Origin: Acholeplasma equirhinis
GTDB taxonomy: Bacteria > Bacillota_I > Bacilli_A > Acholeplasmatales > Acholeplasmataceae
DNA length: 64,000 nucleotides
Direction of reading: 5' to 3'
NCBI RefSeq assembly: GCF_017052655.1
Contig: NZ_JAFIDC010000001.1
Location: 1,240,001-1,304,000 of the forward strand
The position numbers and the translations under genes are program-made. Of this stretch, positions 38,845-47,817 are shown piece by piece (position 1 is the stretch's first letter; the number at the start of each line of letters is the position of its first letter). The notes beneath the pieces were generated by a model. It worked only from the letters and a program-made list of their open reading frames with translations, was not told the DNA's origin and searched no databases.

Positions 38845-38930
38845 TATCTTATTGCCACAGCGGCGTGTATTCCCGACCTAGGGTATACAGAATGCTAGAA
38901 TACACTCAATTTTGAGTGTATTCTTTTTTT
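38845..38930 (+). ncRNA. Orphan structured leader or small RNA with switch-like terminator
   Basis: An 86-base unit with its own promoter. Hairpin A is GCC/GGC (38854-38856 with 38862-38864). Hairpin B is GTATTCCC/GGGTATAC (38867-38874 with 38881-38888, one U-U mismatch). The terminator is GAATACACTCA/TGAGTGTATTC (38898-38908 with 38913-38923) followed by seven T. GTGTATTC (38865-38872) is complementary to the terminator's left arm GAATACAC (38898-38905), so an antiterminator is possible. No known riboswitch class was recognised. cls begins 57 bases later. Confidence 0.55.
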
Positions 38931-38986
38931 ATGTATGGTATGATTAAGTTAAACAACTAAGAAGATAACTTTATGACTAAGAAAGT

Positions 38987-40498
38987 GTGATTACTTTGAG
39001 AAAACTCATCTCATTTTTAACCAATCGTGTCATGATTGTAGGACTTATGTTCTTACTTCAAATATCTGTTCTCGTTTGGTTTGTAAATGTATTTGCATCT
39101 GATTGGTACTATCTGCACTTAGGATCGATGATCTTAGGTTTTTTAATTACACTTCATTTAATTGCAGATGATGAAAATCCAATGTTTAAATTACTATGGA
39201 TTATTATGTTGTTATTGTTGCCAGTCTTTTGTGTGATGTTTTATTTATACGCAAGAACTGAACGTCTATCATTTTCAAGTTCATCAAGAATGATTGCAGC
39301 ATCTAAGGTGAGAGAAGTTGAACTTAAAAATGTTGAAAGTCAATTTGGTAAAGAATATCTTAAACAACAAATGTATTTAGTCAATTTAAATTATCCAGCA
39401 TATAAAAATACAAAATCTCTTTTCTTAGGTAGTGGAAAAGAGAAGCAAAAAGAATTATTACAACAATTAAAAACAGCTAAGCATTTTATCTTCATGGAAT
39501 ATTTCATTATTACTAAATCAAAGATGTGGGATGAAATCTTAGAAGTATTAATTGCAAAACAAAAAGAAGGTGTTGAAATCAAGATCATTTACGATGACTT
39601 TGGTTCAGCAACTAAATTACCGTTTAATTATCATAAACAACTTGAAAAGCTAGGCTTTGAAGTTGTTAGATTTAATCCAATGAAACTACATATCAATTTT
39701 TCAATGAACTACAGAGACCATAGAAAAATTGTTGTAATCGATAATAGAGTTGCATTTACGGGTGGAATAAATATTGGTGATGAATACACCAATAAGAAAA
39801 AAGTATTTGGTCAGTGGCATGATGCTGCAATTATGGTTGAAGGGGAAGCTGTTTGGTCCTTTACAGCAATATTCCTAGAAAACTGGCATTTCTCAACTAA
39901 AAAGGTAGTCGACTATCAAAAGTACTATTTAAAACATACTGTAAAAGGTGATTCAAATTACATACCATTTAGTGATATTCCAGTAGATAAGAATTTAACA
40001 GCAAAAAGTATCTACTTACACTTAATTAATGATGCAAAAGAATCAATCTATATTACTGCACCATATTTAATTTTAGATAATGAAATTGCTACAGCGTTAA
40101 AACTGGCTGCAGAAAGTGGCATTGATGTAAATATCATCTTACCTTCAATACCAGATAAACGTTTGATCTATATGGTTTCTGAAAGTTATGCAGAAGAGTT
40201 AGTAAGATATGGTGTTAAGTTATATAAATACACACCAGGATTTATTCACTCTAAAATGATTATTACCGATAAAAAGGTTGCAATGATTGGATCATCTAAT
40301 CTAGATTTTAGAAGTTTATATATGCACCTTGAAAACAATCTTTGGTTAAATGATTTAGAAACCATACAGGATATGGTTACATACTTTGAAAAAACAAAAG
40401 AAAAAAGCCGAAAAATTACTTCGACTGATTTCAAAAAACATAACTTGATCTATCGCACATTTAGAGCGGTACTTCGAGGATTTTCACCATTACTTTGA
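38987..40498 (+). CDS. cls: Cardiolipin synthase
   Basis: 503-aa phospholipase-D-superfamily enzyme that condenses phosphatidylglycerol into cardiolipin. Two membrane helices at about residues 12-32 and 38-58, with a third hydrophobic stretch near 68-88, anchor it. The two HKD motifs are YRDHRKIVVIDNRVAFTGGIN and FIHSKMIITDKKVAMIGSSN. The start is uncertain: GTG at 38987 or TTG at 38996, which has AAGAAAG upstream. It may be controlled by the structured RNA upstream. Confidence 0.93.
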   Translation: MITLRKLISFLTNRVMIVGLMFLLQISVLVWFVNVFASDWYYLHLGSMILGFLITLHLIADDENPMFKLLWIIMLLLLPVFCVMFYLYARTERLSFSSSSRMIAASKVREVELKNVESQFGKEYLKQQMYLVNLNYPAYKNTKSLFLGSGKEKQKELLQQLKTAKHFIFMEYFIITKSKMWDEILEVLIAKQKEGVEIKIIYDDFGSATKLPFNYHKQLEKLGFEVVRFNPMKLHINFSMNYRDHRKIVVIDNRVAFTGGINIGDEYTNKKKVFGQWHDAAIMVEGEAVWSFTAIFLENWHFSTKKVVDYQKYYLKHTVKGDSNYIPFSDIPVDKNLTAKSIYLHLINDAKESIYITAPYLILDNEIATALKLAAESGIDVNIILPSIPDKRLIYMVSESYAEELVRYGVKLYKYTPGFIHSKMIITDKKVAMIGSSNLDFRSLYMHLENNLWLNDLETIQDMVTYFEKTKEKSRKITSTDFKKHNLIYRTFRAVLRGFSPLL

Positions 40499-41158
40499 AA
40501 GTTCCCTAATCATGAAACTCATGATTGGGGCTTTTTTTGTTTTCGTATAAAAAGTGAATTGAATTATAAAGATTAAAACACCAATAAAGTTTGAAATGAT
40601 ATCAAACATAGTTTCACCAACATCAACTAAATACTTCCCATTAAATCCTAAAACAGGTACACCTTGAGTTGTTGATCCAAGTAATTGGTCCATACTAAAC
40701 TCTAGCATTTCCCATACAGCTTCGATCATCATACCGAATGAGAATATAAATAGTAGGTTGAAGAAGAGGGATGATTGATTGAGTTTGTTTGTTTTAATTA
40801 ATACAATTAATCCTAAAATAGCAGTGGTGTATCCAAAAAATACATGAATTAACTTATCATAATTAATGTTTTCAAACTGGTTATAAAAGTTCATTGAAGC
40901 ACCTAAGAAAACAGCAACAAATACATAGAACGTGTAAAAGACGAGTAAAAAGACATTCATTTTTTCTTTAAGAACTGCATATGCGATTAAAGGTAACGCA
41001 GTCAATGTTGTTGTTGCAAAATGACTTAAGAGTCGACCATTTGGGTCATCACCAGTTGCTAAAACGTAAATAAGTAAATAAAATGCAACAACAAACATTA
41101 AAACATTTGAAATAAGTGAAATTAAAACTATTATTTTATTCGAAGATTTGTTTTCCAT
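40490..41158 (-). CDS. Multi-pass membrane protein, possibly DUF2238/YjdF-like
   Basis: 222 aa with about six hydrophobic segments (residues 8-30, 46-62, 67-86, 98-122, 129-146, 184-206). The spaced polar pattern DKLIHVFFGYTTA, FGMMIEAVWEMLEF and DVGETMFDIISNFIG, with conserved Asp, His and Glu inside membrane segments, resembles the DUF2238 group, whose function is not known. It converges with cls, overlapping it by 9 bases. Starts with ATG; GGGGG lies 5 bases upstream. Confidence 0.6.
   Translation of the reverse strand: MENKSSNKIIVLISLISNVLMFVVAFYLLIYVLATGDDPNGRLLSHFATTTLTALPLIAYAVLKEKMNVFLLVFYTFYVFVAVFLGASMNFYNQFENINYDKLIHVFFGYTTAILGLIVLIKTNKLNQSSLFFNLLFIFSFGMMIEAVWEMLEFSMDQLLGSTTQGVPVLGFNGKYLVDVGETMFDIISNFIGVLIFIIQFTFYTKTKKAPIMSFMIRELSK
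40504..40538 (+). terminator. cls terminator inside the antisense membrane-protein gene
   Basis: CCCTAATCATGA (40504-40515) pairs with TCATGATTGGGG (40519-40530, one G-U), followed by C and seven T. It overlaps the last codons of the minus-strand gene. Confidence 0.85.
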
Positions 41159-41185
41159 AAAAATACCCCCTTAATACTATTATAG

Positions 41186-41208
41186 AAAAAAGCCACTGAA
41201 CTAGTGGC
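41186..41208 (-). terminator. Terminator of the kinase-HD gene
   Basis: On the minus strand GCCACT (41208-41203) pairs with AGTGGC (41197-41192), loop AGTTC, followed by six T. The left arm includes the stop codon. Confidence 0.85.
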
Positions 41209-42106
41209 TTTCTTGATTTAATAAATTAAATTGTTCAAGTAAAGATAAAACATTTGAATCTAGTTTTTGGTTTTCTAGAATTTCAGGTTTAATATTTGGA
41301 TAATTTGTATGATGTAAAATGACATCTATAATATCACATACCCTTAAGGAGGGTGGTATATTTTTAATTTCATTGAAGAATCTAAATGCGTACATGCTGG
41401 AAACTTGTTCATGTAATTTAAACTTATTGAGTTTAGTTGTACCTTTTCCAAGGTCATGGAAAAAAGATGCAAGTAGAAGTTCTAATGATTTGGATTTTGA
41501 GATCATCTTATCCGTATGAGCGAAGACATCCATATCATCTTCAAGTTTTAAAATTTCAGGTAAATAAGCAGCATTAATAAATCGTCTAATTGTTTTATAT
41601 GTTCCATTTGACTTTAAGTAATCAACAAAAGTATCCAAGGTAATGGGTTCACTTAAGAAATTAGATTGAGAAATGATTTTAAAATCATCTGTATCAACAC
41701 CAATTTTTGGTGGCATCATACCACGATACATATCTTTAACAACAAAATCAGGTACAACCCTTTCAGGATCTCTACGTTTATTTTGGAAAAGTGCTAAAGC
41801 TTTTGGTTCTAAAATTAAATGAACCTCAACATAATATCCACGTTGTTTAAATTCCTTATAAAGAAAAATCCTTTTCTTTCTATCGATATTTGTTGCATCA
41901 TAAATGAGTGAATCACCAAAACTAAAAACAAGTTCATGTAGTCTTGTAAATACTCTTTGATCATCTTCAGGATCATGATGTGCTTTGAGTGTTTTAAATA
42001 ACTCTAATCGAATCATATCTGAAGAAAAATATGGAAGTTTCAGTGTTTTACCATAAGTAGACTTCCCAGAACCAGGAATCCCTACTAAAACGATAGCTTT
42101 CTTCAT
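41201..42106 (-). CDS. Polynucleotide-kinase-like P-loop domain fused to HD phosphohydrolase
   Basis: 301 aa in two domains. Residues 1-150 are a Pnk/AAA_33-type kinase: P-loop GIPGSGKST (9-17), SSDMIRLELF, YDATNIDRKKR (69-79) and the lid KRRDPERVVP (110-119). Residues 165-295 form an HD domain with His197, the HD pair H217-D218 in FFHDLGKGTT, His232 and HH at 265-266. Fusions of these domains are known as HD-Pnk, an end-healing enzyme with 5' kinase and 3' phosphatase activity in Runella, but there the HD part comes first. A role in RNA or DNA repair is inferred. Monocistronic. Confidence 0.7.
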   Translation of the reverse strand: MKKAIVLVGIPGSGKSTYGKTLKLPYFSSDMIRLELFKTLKAHHDPEDDQRVFTRLHELVFSFGDSLIYDATNIDRKKRIFLYKEFKQRGYYVEVHLILEPKALALFQNKRRDPERVVPDFVVKDMYRGMMPPKIGVDTDDFKIISQSNFLSEPITLDTFVDYLKSNGTYKTIRRFINAAYLPEILKLEDDMDVFAHTDKMISKSKSLELLLASFFHDLGKGTTKLNKFKLHEQVSSMYAFRFFNEIKNIPPSLRVCDIIDVILHHTNYPNIKPEILENQKLDSNVLSLLEQFNLLNQESH

Positions 42107-42191
42107 ATTTTTTCACCATTTTAATAAACTTATGATAACACATTGTGTGTTATTCACGACAATTTATAGACTCTAAAAAGCACCTAATTTT

Positions 42192-42261
42192 TAGAAAACG
42201 CTTTCTATTATAACTTTCCAAGCAATTTTTTTGACACCTCGATAAAATAATAATAGATAAT
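42192..42261 (+). promoter_or_regulatory. pflB promoter with cre-like site
   Basis: TTGACA (42231-42236) and GATAAT (42256-42261, 19-base spacer) form the likely promoter. TAGAAAACGCTTTCTA (42192-42207), a near-palindrome with the AANCGNTT core of catabolite-responsive elements, lies 23 bases before the -35, a position from which CcpA often activates. Confidence 0.5.
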
Positions 42262-42298
42262 CGTGTCCAATATACACATATTAAAGGAGAAAGAAAAC

Positions 42299-44569
42299 AT
42301 GGAAAACGCATGGAGAGGTTTTAATGCTGGTGCATGGAATAATTCTATCAATGTAGCAGACTTTGTTAAGAAGAACTATAAAGAATATAAAGGTGACGCT
42401 AACTTTTTAGAAGGTGCAGCTGAAAGTTCACTTTCGTTAAATGAACAATTTAAAAACCTATTAAAATTAGAGAAAGAAAAAGGTGGAGTAATTGAACTTG
42501 ATACTAAAGTTGCTTCAACAATTATTTCTCACAAACCTGGTTATATTGACCAAAAATTAGAGAAGATTGTTGGGTTACAAACAGATGCTCCACTGAAGAG
42601 GGGCTTTTTCCCTAATGGTGGTATTCAAGTAGCAACTAAAGCTGCTGAAGCATACGGATATAAAGTTGAACAAGAAACAATTGATTTATATACAAATGTA
42701 AGAAAAACTCACAATCAAGGTGTCTTTGATGCTTATACACCACAAATTAGAAAAGCTAGAAAATCACACATCATCACAGGTCTTCCTGATGGGTATGGAA
42801 GAGGTAGAATTATCGGTGACTACAGAAGAGTGCCTCTTTATGGTGTTGATTTCTTAATCAAAGAAAAACAAGCACAACAAAACACATTAGTCTTCCCAAT
42901 GACTGAAGATGTAATCAGACTTAGAGAAGAAGTTACAGATCAAATTAGATCACTTAAAGAATTAATTGAATTAGGTGATATGTACGGCTTTGATTTAAGA
43001 AGACCTGCAGCTGATTCAAAAGAAGCAATTCAATGGTTATATCTTGCATATCTTGCAGCAGTTAAAGAACAAAATGGTGCTGCAATGAGTTTAGGTAGAG
43101 TGGATGCATTCTTAGATATCTATATTGAAAGAGATTTAGTAGAAGGTAAATACTCAGAATTCGAAATTCAAGAAATGGTTGACCATTTCGTAATGAAATT
43201 AAGAATGATTCGTTTTGCAAGAACACCTGAATATAATCAATTATTTACAGGTGACCCAACTTGGGTAACAGCTGTTCTTGGTGGTATGACTGTTGATGGC
43301 AATTCACTTGTTACAAAAACTGCGTTCCGTTTATTACAAACTTTATACAACTTAGGTACATCAGCAGAACCAAACCTTACTATTTTATGGAGTGAAAACT
43401 TACCAGAAGGATTTAAAAACTTCTGTGCAAAAGTTTCAATTGATACATCATCAATTCAATATGAATCTGATGAATTAATTCGTCCAAACCATGGTGATGA
43501 CTACGCAATTGCATGTTGTGTATCACCAATGGCACTTGGTAAAGAAATGCAATTCTTCGGTGCACGTGCTAACCTTGCTAAAGCTTTACTTTATGCATTA
43601 AATGGTGGCCGTGATGAAATCTCTGGTGATCAAGTCTTTGAAAAGACAAAGAGAGAAGTCCTAAGAGCAGACGTACTAAATTATGATGTTGTGATGGAAA
43701 GATTTGATGAAACATTAACTGAACTTGCTGAAGTTTATGTTAATGCATTAAATATCATCCATTACATGCATGATAAATATGCTTATGAAAAACTAGAAAT
43801 GGCATTACATGATTTACATGTGACAAGATGGTTTGCTACAGGTATTGCAGGTTTATCAGTTGTTGCTGACTCACTCTCTGCAATTAAATATGCAGAAGTA
43901 CATCCAATTTATGATGAAGAAAAAGGTATCATTGTTGATTTTGAAACAATCGGTGATTTCCCTAAATATGGAAATGATGATGATAGAGTTGATTCAATCG
44001 CAAGAGAAGTTGTATCAATGATGATGAATAAGATTCGTCAATATCCAACTTACAGAAATTCAGTTGCAACAATGTCAGCATTAACAATTACATCAAACGT
44101 TGTATACGGTAAAAATACAGGTAACACACCAGATGGTCGTCGTTATGGTGAACCATTTGCACCAGGTGCTAACCCAATGCACCAACGCGATAAGAGTGGT
44201 GCATTAAAATCACTATTATCAGTTGCTAAATTACCATATGAAGATTGCCGTGACGGTATTTCAAATACATTCACTATTATTCCAAAAGCGCTTGGTAAGA
44301 ACATTTCAATTGAAGGATCAATCACACATTTAGAAGGTGATATTCAAGTTCAAAACTTAGTGAGATTATTAGATGGTTACTTTGTATCAAATGGTTACCA
44401 TTTAAATGTCAATGTATTTAACAGAGAAACATTAAGAGAAGCTTATGAACATCCAGAATTATTCCCGAACTTAACAGTACGTGTATCTGGATATGCAGTT
44501 AACTTCTCAAATTTAACTAACGAACAAAAACTAGAGGTAATGAAACGTACATTCCATGACAACTTCTAA
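42299..44569 (+). CDS. pflB: Formate C-acetyltransferase (pyruvate formate-lyase)
   Basis: 756 aa from the ATG at 42299 ([11 protein letters not shown]), chosen for the AAAGGAGAAAG site; an upstream in-frame ATG at 42263 has none. It splits pyruvate with CoA into acetyl-CoA and formate without oxygen. The active cysteines are in IACCVSPM and the glycyl-radical loop is [13 protein letters not shown] near the C-terminus. Together with the next gene it forms a complete, self-sufficient pair. Length is typical. Confidence 0.97.
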   Translation: MENAWRGFNAGAWNNSINVADFVKKNYKEYKGDANFLEGAAESSLSLNEQFKNLLKLEKEKGGVIELDTKVASTIISHKPGYIDQKLEKIVGLQTDAPLKRGFFPNGGIQVATKAAEAYGYKVEQETIDLYTNVRKTHNQGVFDAYTPQIRKARKSHIITGLPDGYGRGRIIGDYRRVPLYGVDFLIKEKQAQQNTLVFPMTEDVIRLREEVTDQIRSLKELIELGDMYGFDLRRPAADSKEAIQWLYLAYLAAVKEQNGAAMSLGRVDAFLDIYIERDLVEGKYSEFEIQEMVDHFVMKLRMIRFARTPEYNQLFTGDPTWVTAVLGGMTVDGNSLVTKTAFRLLQTLYNLGTSAEPNLTILWSENLPEGFKNFCAKVSIDTSSIQYESDELIRPNHGDDYAIACCVSPMALGKEMQFFGARANLAKALLYALNGGRDEISGDQVFEKTKREVLRADVLNYDVVMERFDETLTELAEVYVNALNIIHYMHDKYAYEKLEMALHDLHVTRWFATGIAGLSVVADSLSAIKYAEVHPIYDEEKGIIVDFETIGDFPKYGNDDDRVDSIAREVVSMMMNKIRQYPTYRNSVATMSALTITSNVVYGKNTGNTPDGRRYGEPFAPGANPMHQRDKSGALKSLLSVAKLPYEDCRDGISNTFTIIPKALGKNISIEGSITHLEGDIQVQNLVRLLDGYFVSNGYHLNVNVFNRETLREAYEHPELFPNLTVRVSGYAVNFSNLTNEQKLEVMKRTFHDNF

Positions 44570-45308
44570 TGCTTTATTAGGAAATGTGCATACAATTGAG
44601 ACTTTCGGTGCATTTGATGGACCAGGATTAAGATATGTCTTATTTCTACAAGGATGTCCACTAAGATGTAAATTCTGTCATAATCGTGATACTTGGGGAA
44701 CTGAGGATAATAAATTAATGACAGTAGACGAAATTCTTAATGACTACAAAAGGTTCAAGCCCTTCTATAAAGGTGGCGGACTCACCGTATCCGGCGGGGA
44801 AGCCACACTTCAAATGGCTTTTTTAACTGAACTCTTCAAACAAGCAAAAGCTCAAGGTATTCATACGTGTTTAGATACAGCAGCTGGAACATTTTCAGAA
44901 AAACGCATGGAAGAATTTGAAGAACTGTTAAAATATACCGATTTAGTTCTATTAGATATTAAGCACATTGATAATGAAATGCATAAGTGGTTATGTGGTG
45001 CACCAAATACAAACATTTTAAAGTTTGCTGAAGTTTTATCAGAAAAGAAAGTTCCTACAGTTTTAAGACACGTGTTAATCCCAACGATAAATTCTCAAGA
45101 AGTCTACCTCAAACGATTAAGAGAGTTTATCGATGGGCTTAGCAATATCACAGGCATTGATATTTTACCTTACCACAAGTTTGGTATTCGTAAATGGGAA
45201 GCCATGGGACTTAAGTATGAACTTGAAGATATTAATGAACCTACAAAAGAAGAAGTTTTGATTGCAGAAACTATTCTAAAACAAGGTTACAACTTTTATA
45301 AAGTGTAA
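44556..45308 (+). CDS. pflA: Pyruvate formate-lyase activating enzyme
   Basis: 250-aa radical-SAM enzyme that installs the glycyl radical on PflB. The [4Fe-4S] motif CPLRCKFC (CxxxCxxC) is at about residues 34-41; [14 protein letters not shown] binds [18 protein letters not shown] is a family segment. The ATG lies 14 bases inside pflB, so synthesis is coupled. Terminator follows at 45347. Confidence 0.96.
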   Translation: MTTSNALLGNVHTIETFGAFDGPGLRYVLFLQGCPLRCKFCHNRDTWGTEDNKLMTVDEILNDYKRFKPFYKGGGLTVSGGEATLQMAFLTELFKQAKAQGIHTCLDTAAGTFSEKRMEEFEELLKYTDLVLLDIKHIDNEMHKWLCGAPNTNILKFAEVLSEKKVPTVLRHVLIPTINSQEVYLKRLREFIDGLSNITGIDILPYHKFGIRKWEAMGLKYELEDINEPTKEEVLIAETILKQGYNFYKV

Positions 45309-45340
45309 GCCTTTATACAAAACTTAATACATATTCTATG

Positions 45341-45381
45341 TATAATAAAAGTATCGATTACGATGATACTTTTATTTTTTT
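45341..45381 (+). terminator. pflA terminator with a -10 element at its foot
   Basis: AAAAGTATC (45347-45355) pairs with GATACTTTT (45365-45373), followed by A and seven T. TATAAT at 45341-45346 abuts the stem; a start from it would fall inside the left arm, giving fhs its own promoter. Confidence 0.75.
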
Positions 45382-45393
45382 AGGGGTAAATAA

Positions 45394-46980
45394 ATGACGA
45401 AATATGAATATTTAAAAGATGTTTTAAAGATTAGACCTGAAGAAATTATTAGCTACGGTGAAGATAAATTCAAAGTAGATTTAAAATTGAAAAAGCGACT
45501 TGAAGCTGCTAAAGATGGCAAACTTATTTTAGTTTCTGCAATCAATCCAACTTCAAGTGGTGAAGGTAAAACAACTGTATCAATTGGCCTTGCACAAGGA
45601 TTTAAGGCAAATGGTGATAATGTCATATTAGCATTAAGAGAACCTTCTATGGGGCCAGTATTTGGTATGAAAGGTGGTGCCATTGGTGGTGGTGTTTCTA
45701 GTCTTGAACCTGGTTGGGACATTAACCTGCATTTTAATGGTGATCTCCACGCCATTACAGCGGCAAACAATTTACTTTCTGCCATGATTGATAATCACAT
45801 TTATTTTGGTAATGAACTAAAGATTAAAGAAGTTTATTGGCAAAGAGCACTGGATGTCAATGATCGCGCGCTTCGCGAGGTTGGTTTAAAAACAAGAACG
45901 GATGGGTTCCAAATAACAGCGGCATCTGAAATTATGGCAATCCTTGCATTAGCGAAAGACTTCCCTGATTTAAAACAAAGACTTGCAGATATTTTGATTG
46001 GTATCAATGAAGATGATCAAAATGTCCATGTCAAAGATTTAGGTTGTCAGGATGCTTTAGCACTTATATTAAAAGATGCGATAAAGCCTAATATAGTGTT
46101 TGCAAAAGAAATGGTACCAGCATTTGTACATGCAGGTCCTTTTGCAAATATCGCACATGGTTGTAATTCTGTGATTGCAACTCAAATGGCTTTAAAACTA
46201 GCGAATTACGTAATTACAGAAGCTGGTTTTGGTGCGGATTTAGGTATGGAGAAATTCTTACATATTAAACAACCGCTACTTTCAACTAAGGTTTCTGTTG
46301 TTGTTGTCGTTGCAACCATTAAAGCACTCAAACTTCATGGTGGTGTATTAGAATCTGAACTTGATCAAACAAATGTTGAAGCACTTGAAAAAGGCTTAGA
46401 GAACATAGAAAAGCATTTTGAAAATATTCACAATCTTGGCTTGCGTGGAGTGATTGCTTTAAATAAATTTGCAAGCGATGCAAAAGAAGAACTCCAATTC
46501 TTAGAAACATGGGCGAAGAAGAATCATATTCCTTTTGGATTATCAGAAGGATTTATTAAAGGTGGTAAAGGTACGCAAGAACTTGCTAAACTTGTTAAAG
46601 AAGAAGCAGAAAAAGGATCTCATTTTAAACCACTGTATCAATATGAAGATTCAATTTCAGATAAAGTTAAAAAGATTGCAGTTAATATGTACGGAGCAGA
46701 CGATGTCATTTTTTCTAAACGTGCACTACGCAAAATGGAACAATTCAAAGCACTTAAATTCCCGATTTGTATTGCAAAGACGCCATTGTCATTATCAGGC
46801 GATGCAACACTAAAGGGACGCCCACGTCATTTTAATTTAGAAATTAGTGATATAAAAATCTCATATGGTGCTAAACTAATTGTGGCACTCACAAAAGGCA
46901 TTAATACAATGCCTGGATTAAATGAACATCCACGTGCACTAGATTTTAGAGTCGATGATGAAGGAGAGATTATCTCATGA
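45394..46980 (+). CDS. fhs: Formate--tetrahydrofolate ligase
   Basis: 528 aa, slightly under the usual 555. It attaches formate to tetrahydrofolate with ATP. The P-loop-like ATP site is NPTSSGEGKTTVSIGLAQGF; LREPSMGPVFGMKGGA, GGGVSSLEPGWDINLHFNGD and GFGADLGMEKFLHIK are family hallmarks. Downstream of pflBA it can use the formate that enzyme makes. Overlaps folD by 4 bases. Confidence 0.96.
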   Translation: MTKYEYLKDVLKIRPEEIISYGEDKFKVDLKLKKRLEAAKDGKLILVSAINPTSSGEGKTTVSIGLAQGFKANGDNVILALREPSMGPVFGMKGGAIGGGVSSLEPGWDINLHFNGDLHAITAANNLLSAMIDNHIYFGNELKIKEVYWQRALDVNDRALREVGLKTRTDGFQITAASEIMAILALAKDFPDLKQRLADILIGINEDDQNVHVKDLGCQDALALILKDAIKPNIVFAKEMVPAFVHAGPFANIAHGCNSVIATQMALKLANYVITEAGFGADLGMEKFLHIKQPLLSTKVSVVVVVATIKALKLHGGVLESELDQTNVEALEKGLENIEKHFENIHNLGLRGVIALNKFASDAKEELQFLETWAKKNHIPFGLSEGFIKGGKGTQELAKLVKEEAEKGSHFKPLYQYEDSISDKVKKIAVNMYGADDVIFSKRALRKMEQFKALKFPICIAKTPLSLSGDATLKGRPRHFNLEISDIKISYGAKLIVALTKGINTMPGLNEHPRALDFRVDDEGEIIS

Positions 46981-47813
46981 TTTTATTAAACGGTAGAGAA
47001 ACAGCAGACATTTTAAATGAAAAATTAAAAGAAGCTGTTTTAAAATTACCAAGTCAACCAAAACTTGATATCATATTAATTGGTAATGACCCAGCAAGTG
47101 AATCATATGTTAAAGGTAAGCTAAAGACAGCTGAAAGTTTAGGGATGATTGTTGAGATTCATAACCTAGAAGATAGAGTTGAAGAAAGAATTGTCTATGA
47201 TTTAATCCAAAAATTAAATCATGATAATTCGGTGAATGGTATTCTTCTACAACTGCCTATTCCAAAACATTTAAACAGCGAATTATTGATTGAATCAATT
47301 GATTATAAAAAAGATGTGGATGGATTCCACACCATGAATCAAGGTTTACTGTTTCAAAAGAAAAAGGGTATACGTCCTGCAACACCACAAGGGATCATGA
47401 TGTTACTTGATCATTATCAAATTCCAATTGAAGGCAAACACGCTGTAGTTATTGGAAGAAGTCAAATTGTTGGTGCACCAATTTCTAAAATGTTACTTGA
47501 TAGAAATGCAACTGTTACAATCACCCATTCTAAAACTACAAATTTAGCAGAAATTACGAAACAAGCAGATATTTTAATTGCTGCTATTGGCAAAGCTAAA
47601 TTTGTTACAAAAGATATGGTTAAACAAGGTGCAGTTGTTATTGATGTAGGTATTAATAGAATTGACGGTAAACTTGTTGGTGACGTTGATTTTGAAAGTG
47701 TTCAAGGTATTGCATCATATATCACACCAGTTCCAAAAGGTGTTGGTCCAATGACGATTTGTGCACTAGCGCATAATTTATACGAGTTATATAAAGAACA
47801 AAAAGGAGAATAA
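46977..47813 (+). CDS. folD: Bifunctional methylenetetrahydrofolate dehydrogenase/cyclohydrolase
   Basis: 278 aa. It interconverts 10-formyl-, methenyl- and methylene-tetrahydrofolate with NADP(H). The catalytic Lys is in SESYVKGKLKTAESLG, followed by LLQLPIPKHLN, DVDGFHTMNQG and the Rossmann segment AVVIGRSQIVGAPISKMLL. It completes the route from formate to methylene-THF begun by fhs, with which it shares ATGA. Confidence 0.96.
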   Translation: MILLNGRETADILNEKLKEAVLKLPSQPKLDIILIGNDPASESYVKGKLKTAESLGMIVEIHNLEDRVEERIVYDLIQKLNHDNSVNGILLQLPIPKHLNSELLIESIDYKKDVDGFHTMNQGLLFQKKKGIRPATPQGIMMLLDHYQIPIEGKHAVVIGRSQIVGAPISKMLLDRNATVTITHSKTTNLAEITKQADILIAAIGKAKFVTKDMVKQGAVVIDVGINRIDGKLVGDVDFESVQGIASYITPVPKGVGPMTICALAHNLYELYKEQKGE

Positions 47814-47817
47814 CAAC

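Noticed and set aside
38845-38930. PreQ1, fluoride, guanidine or purine riboswitch
   Set aside because: None of the conserved core sequences of these classes could be found by eye in the element.
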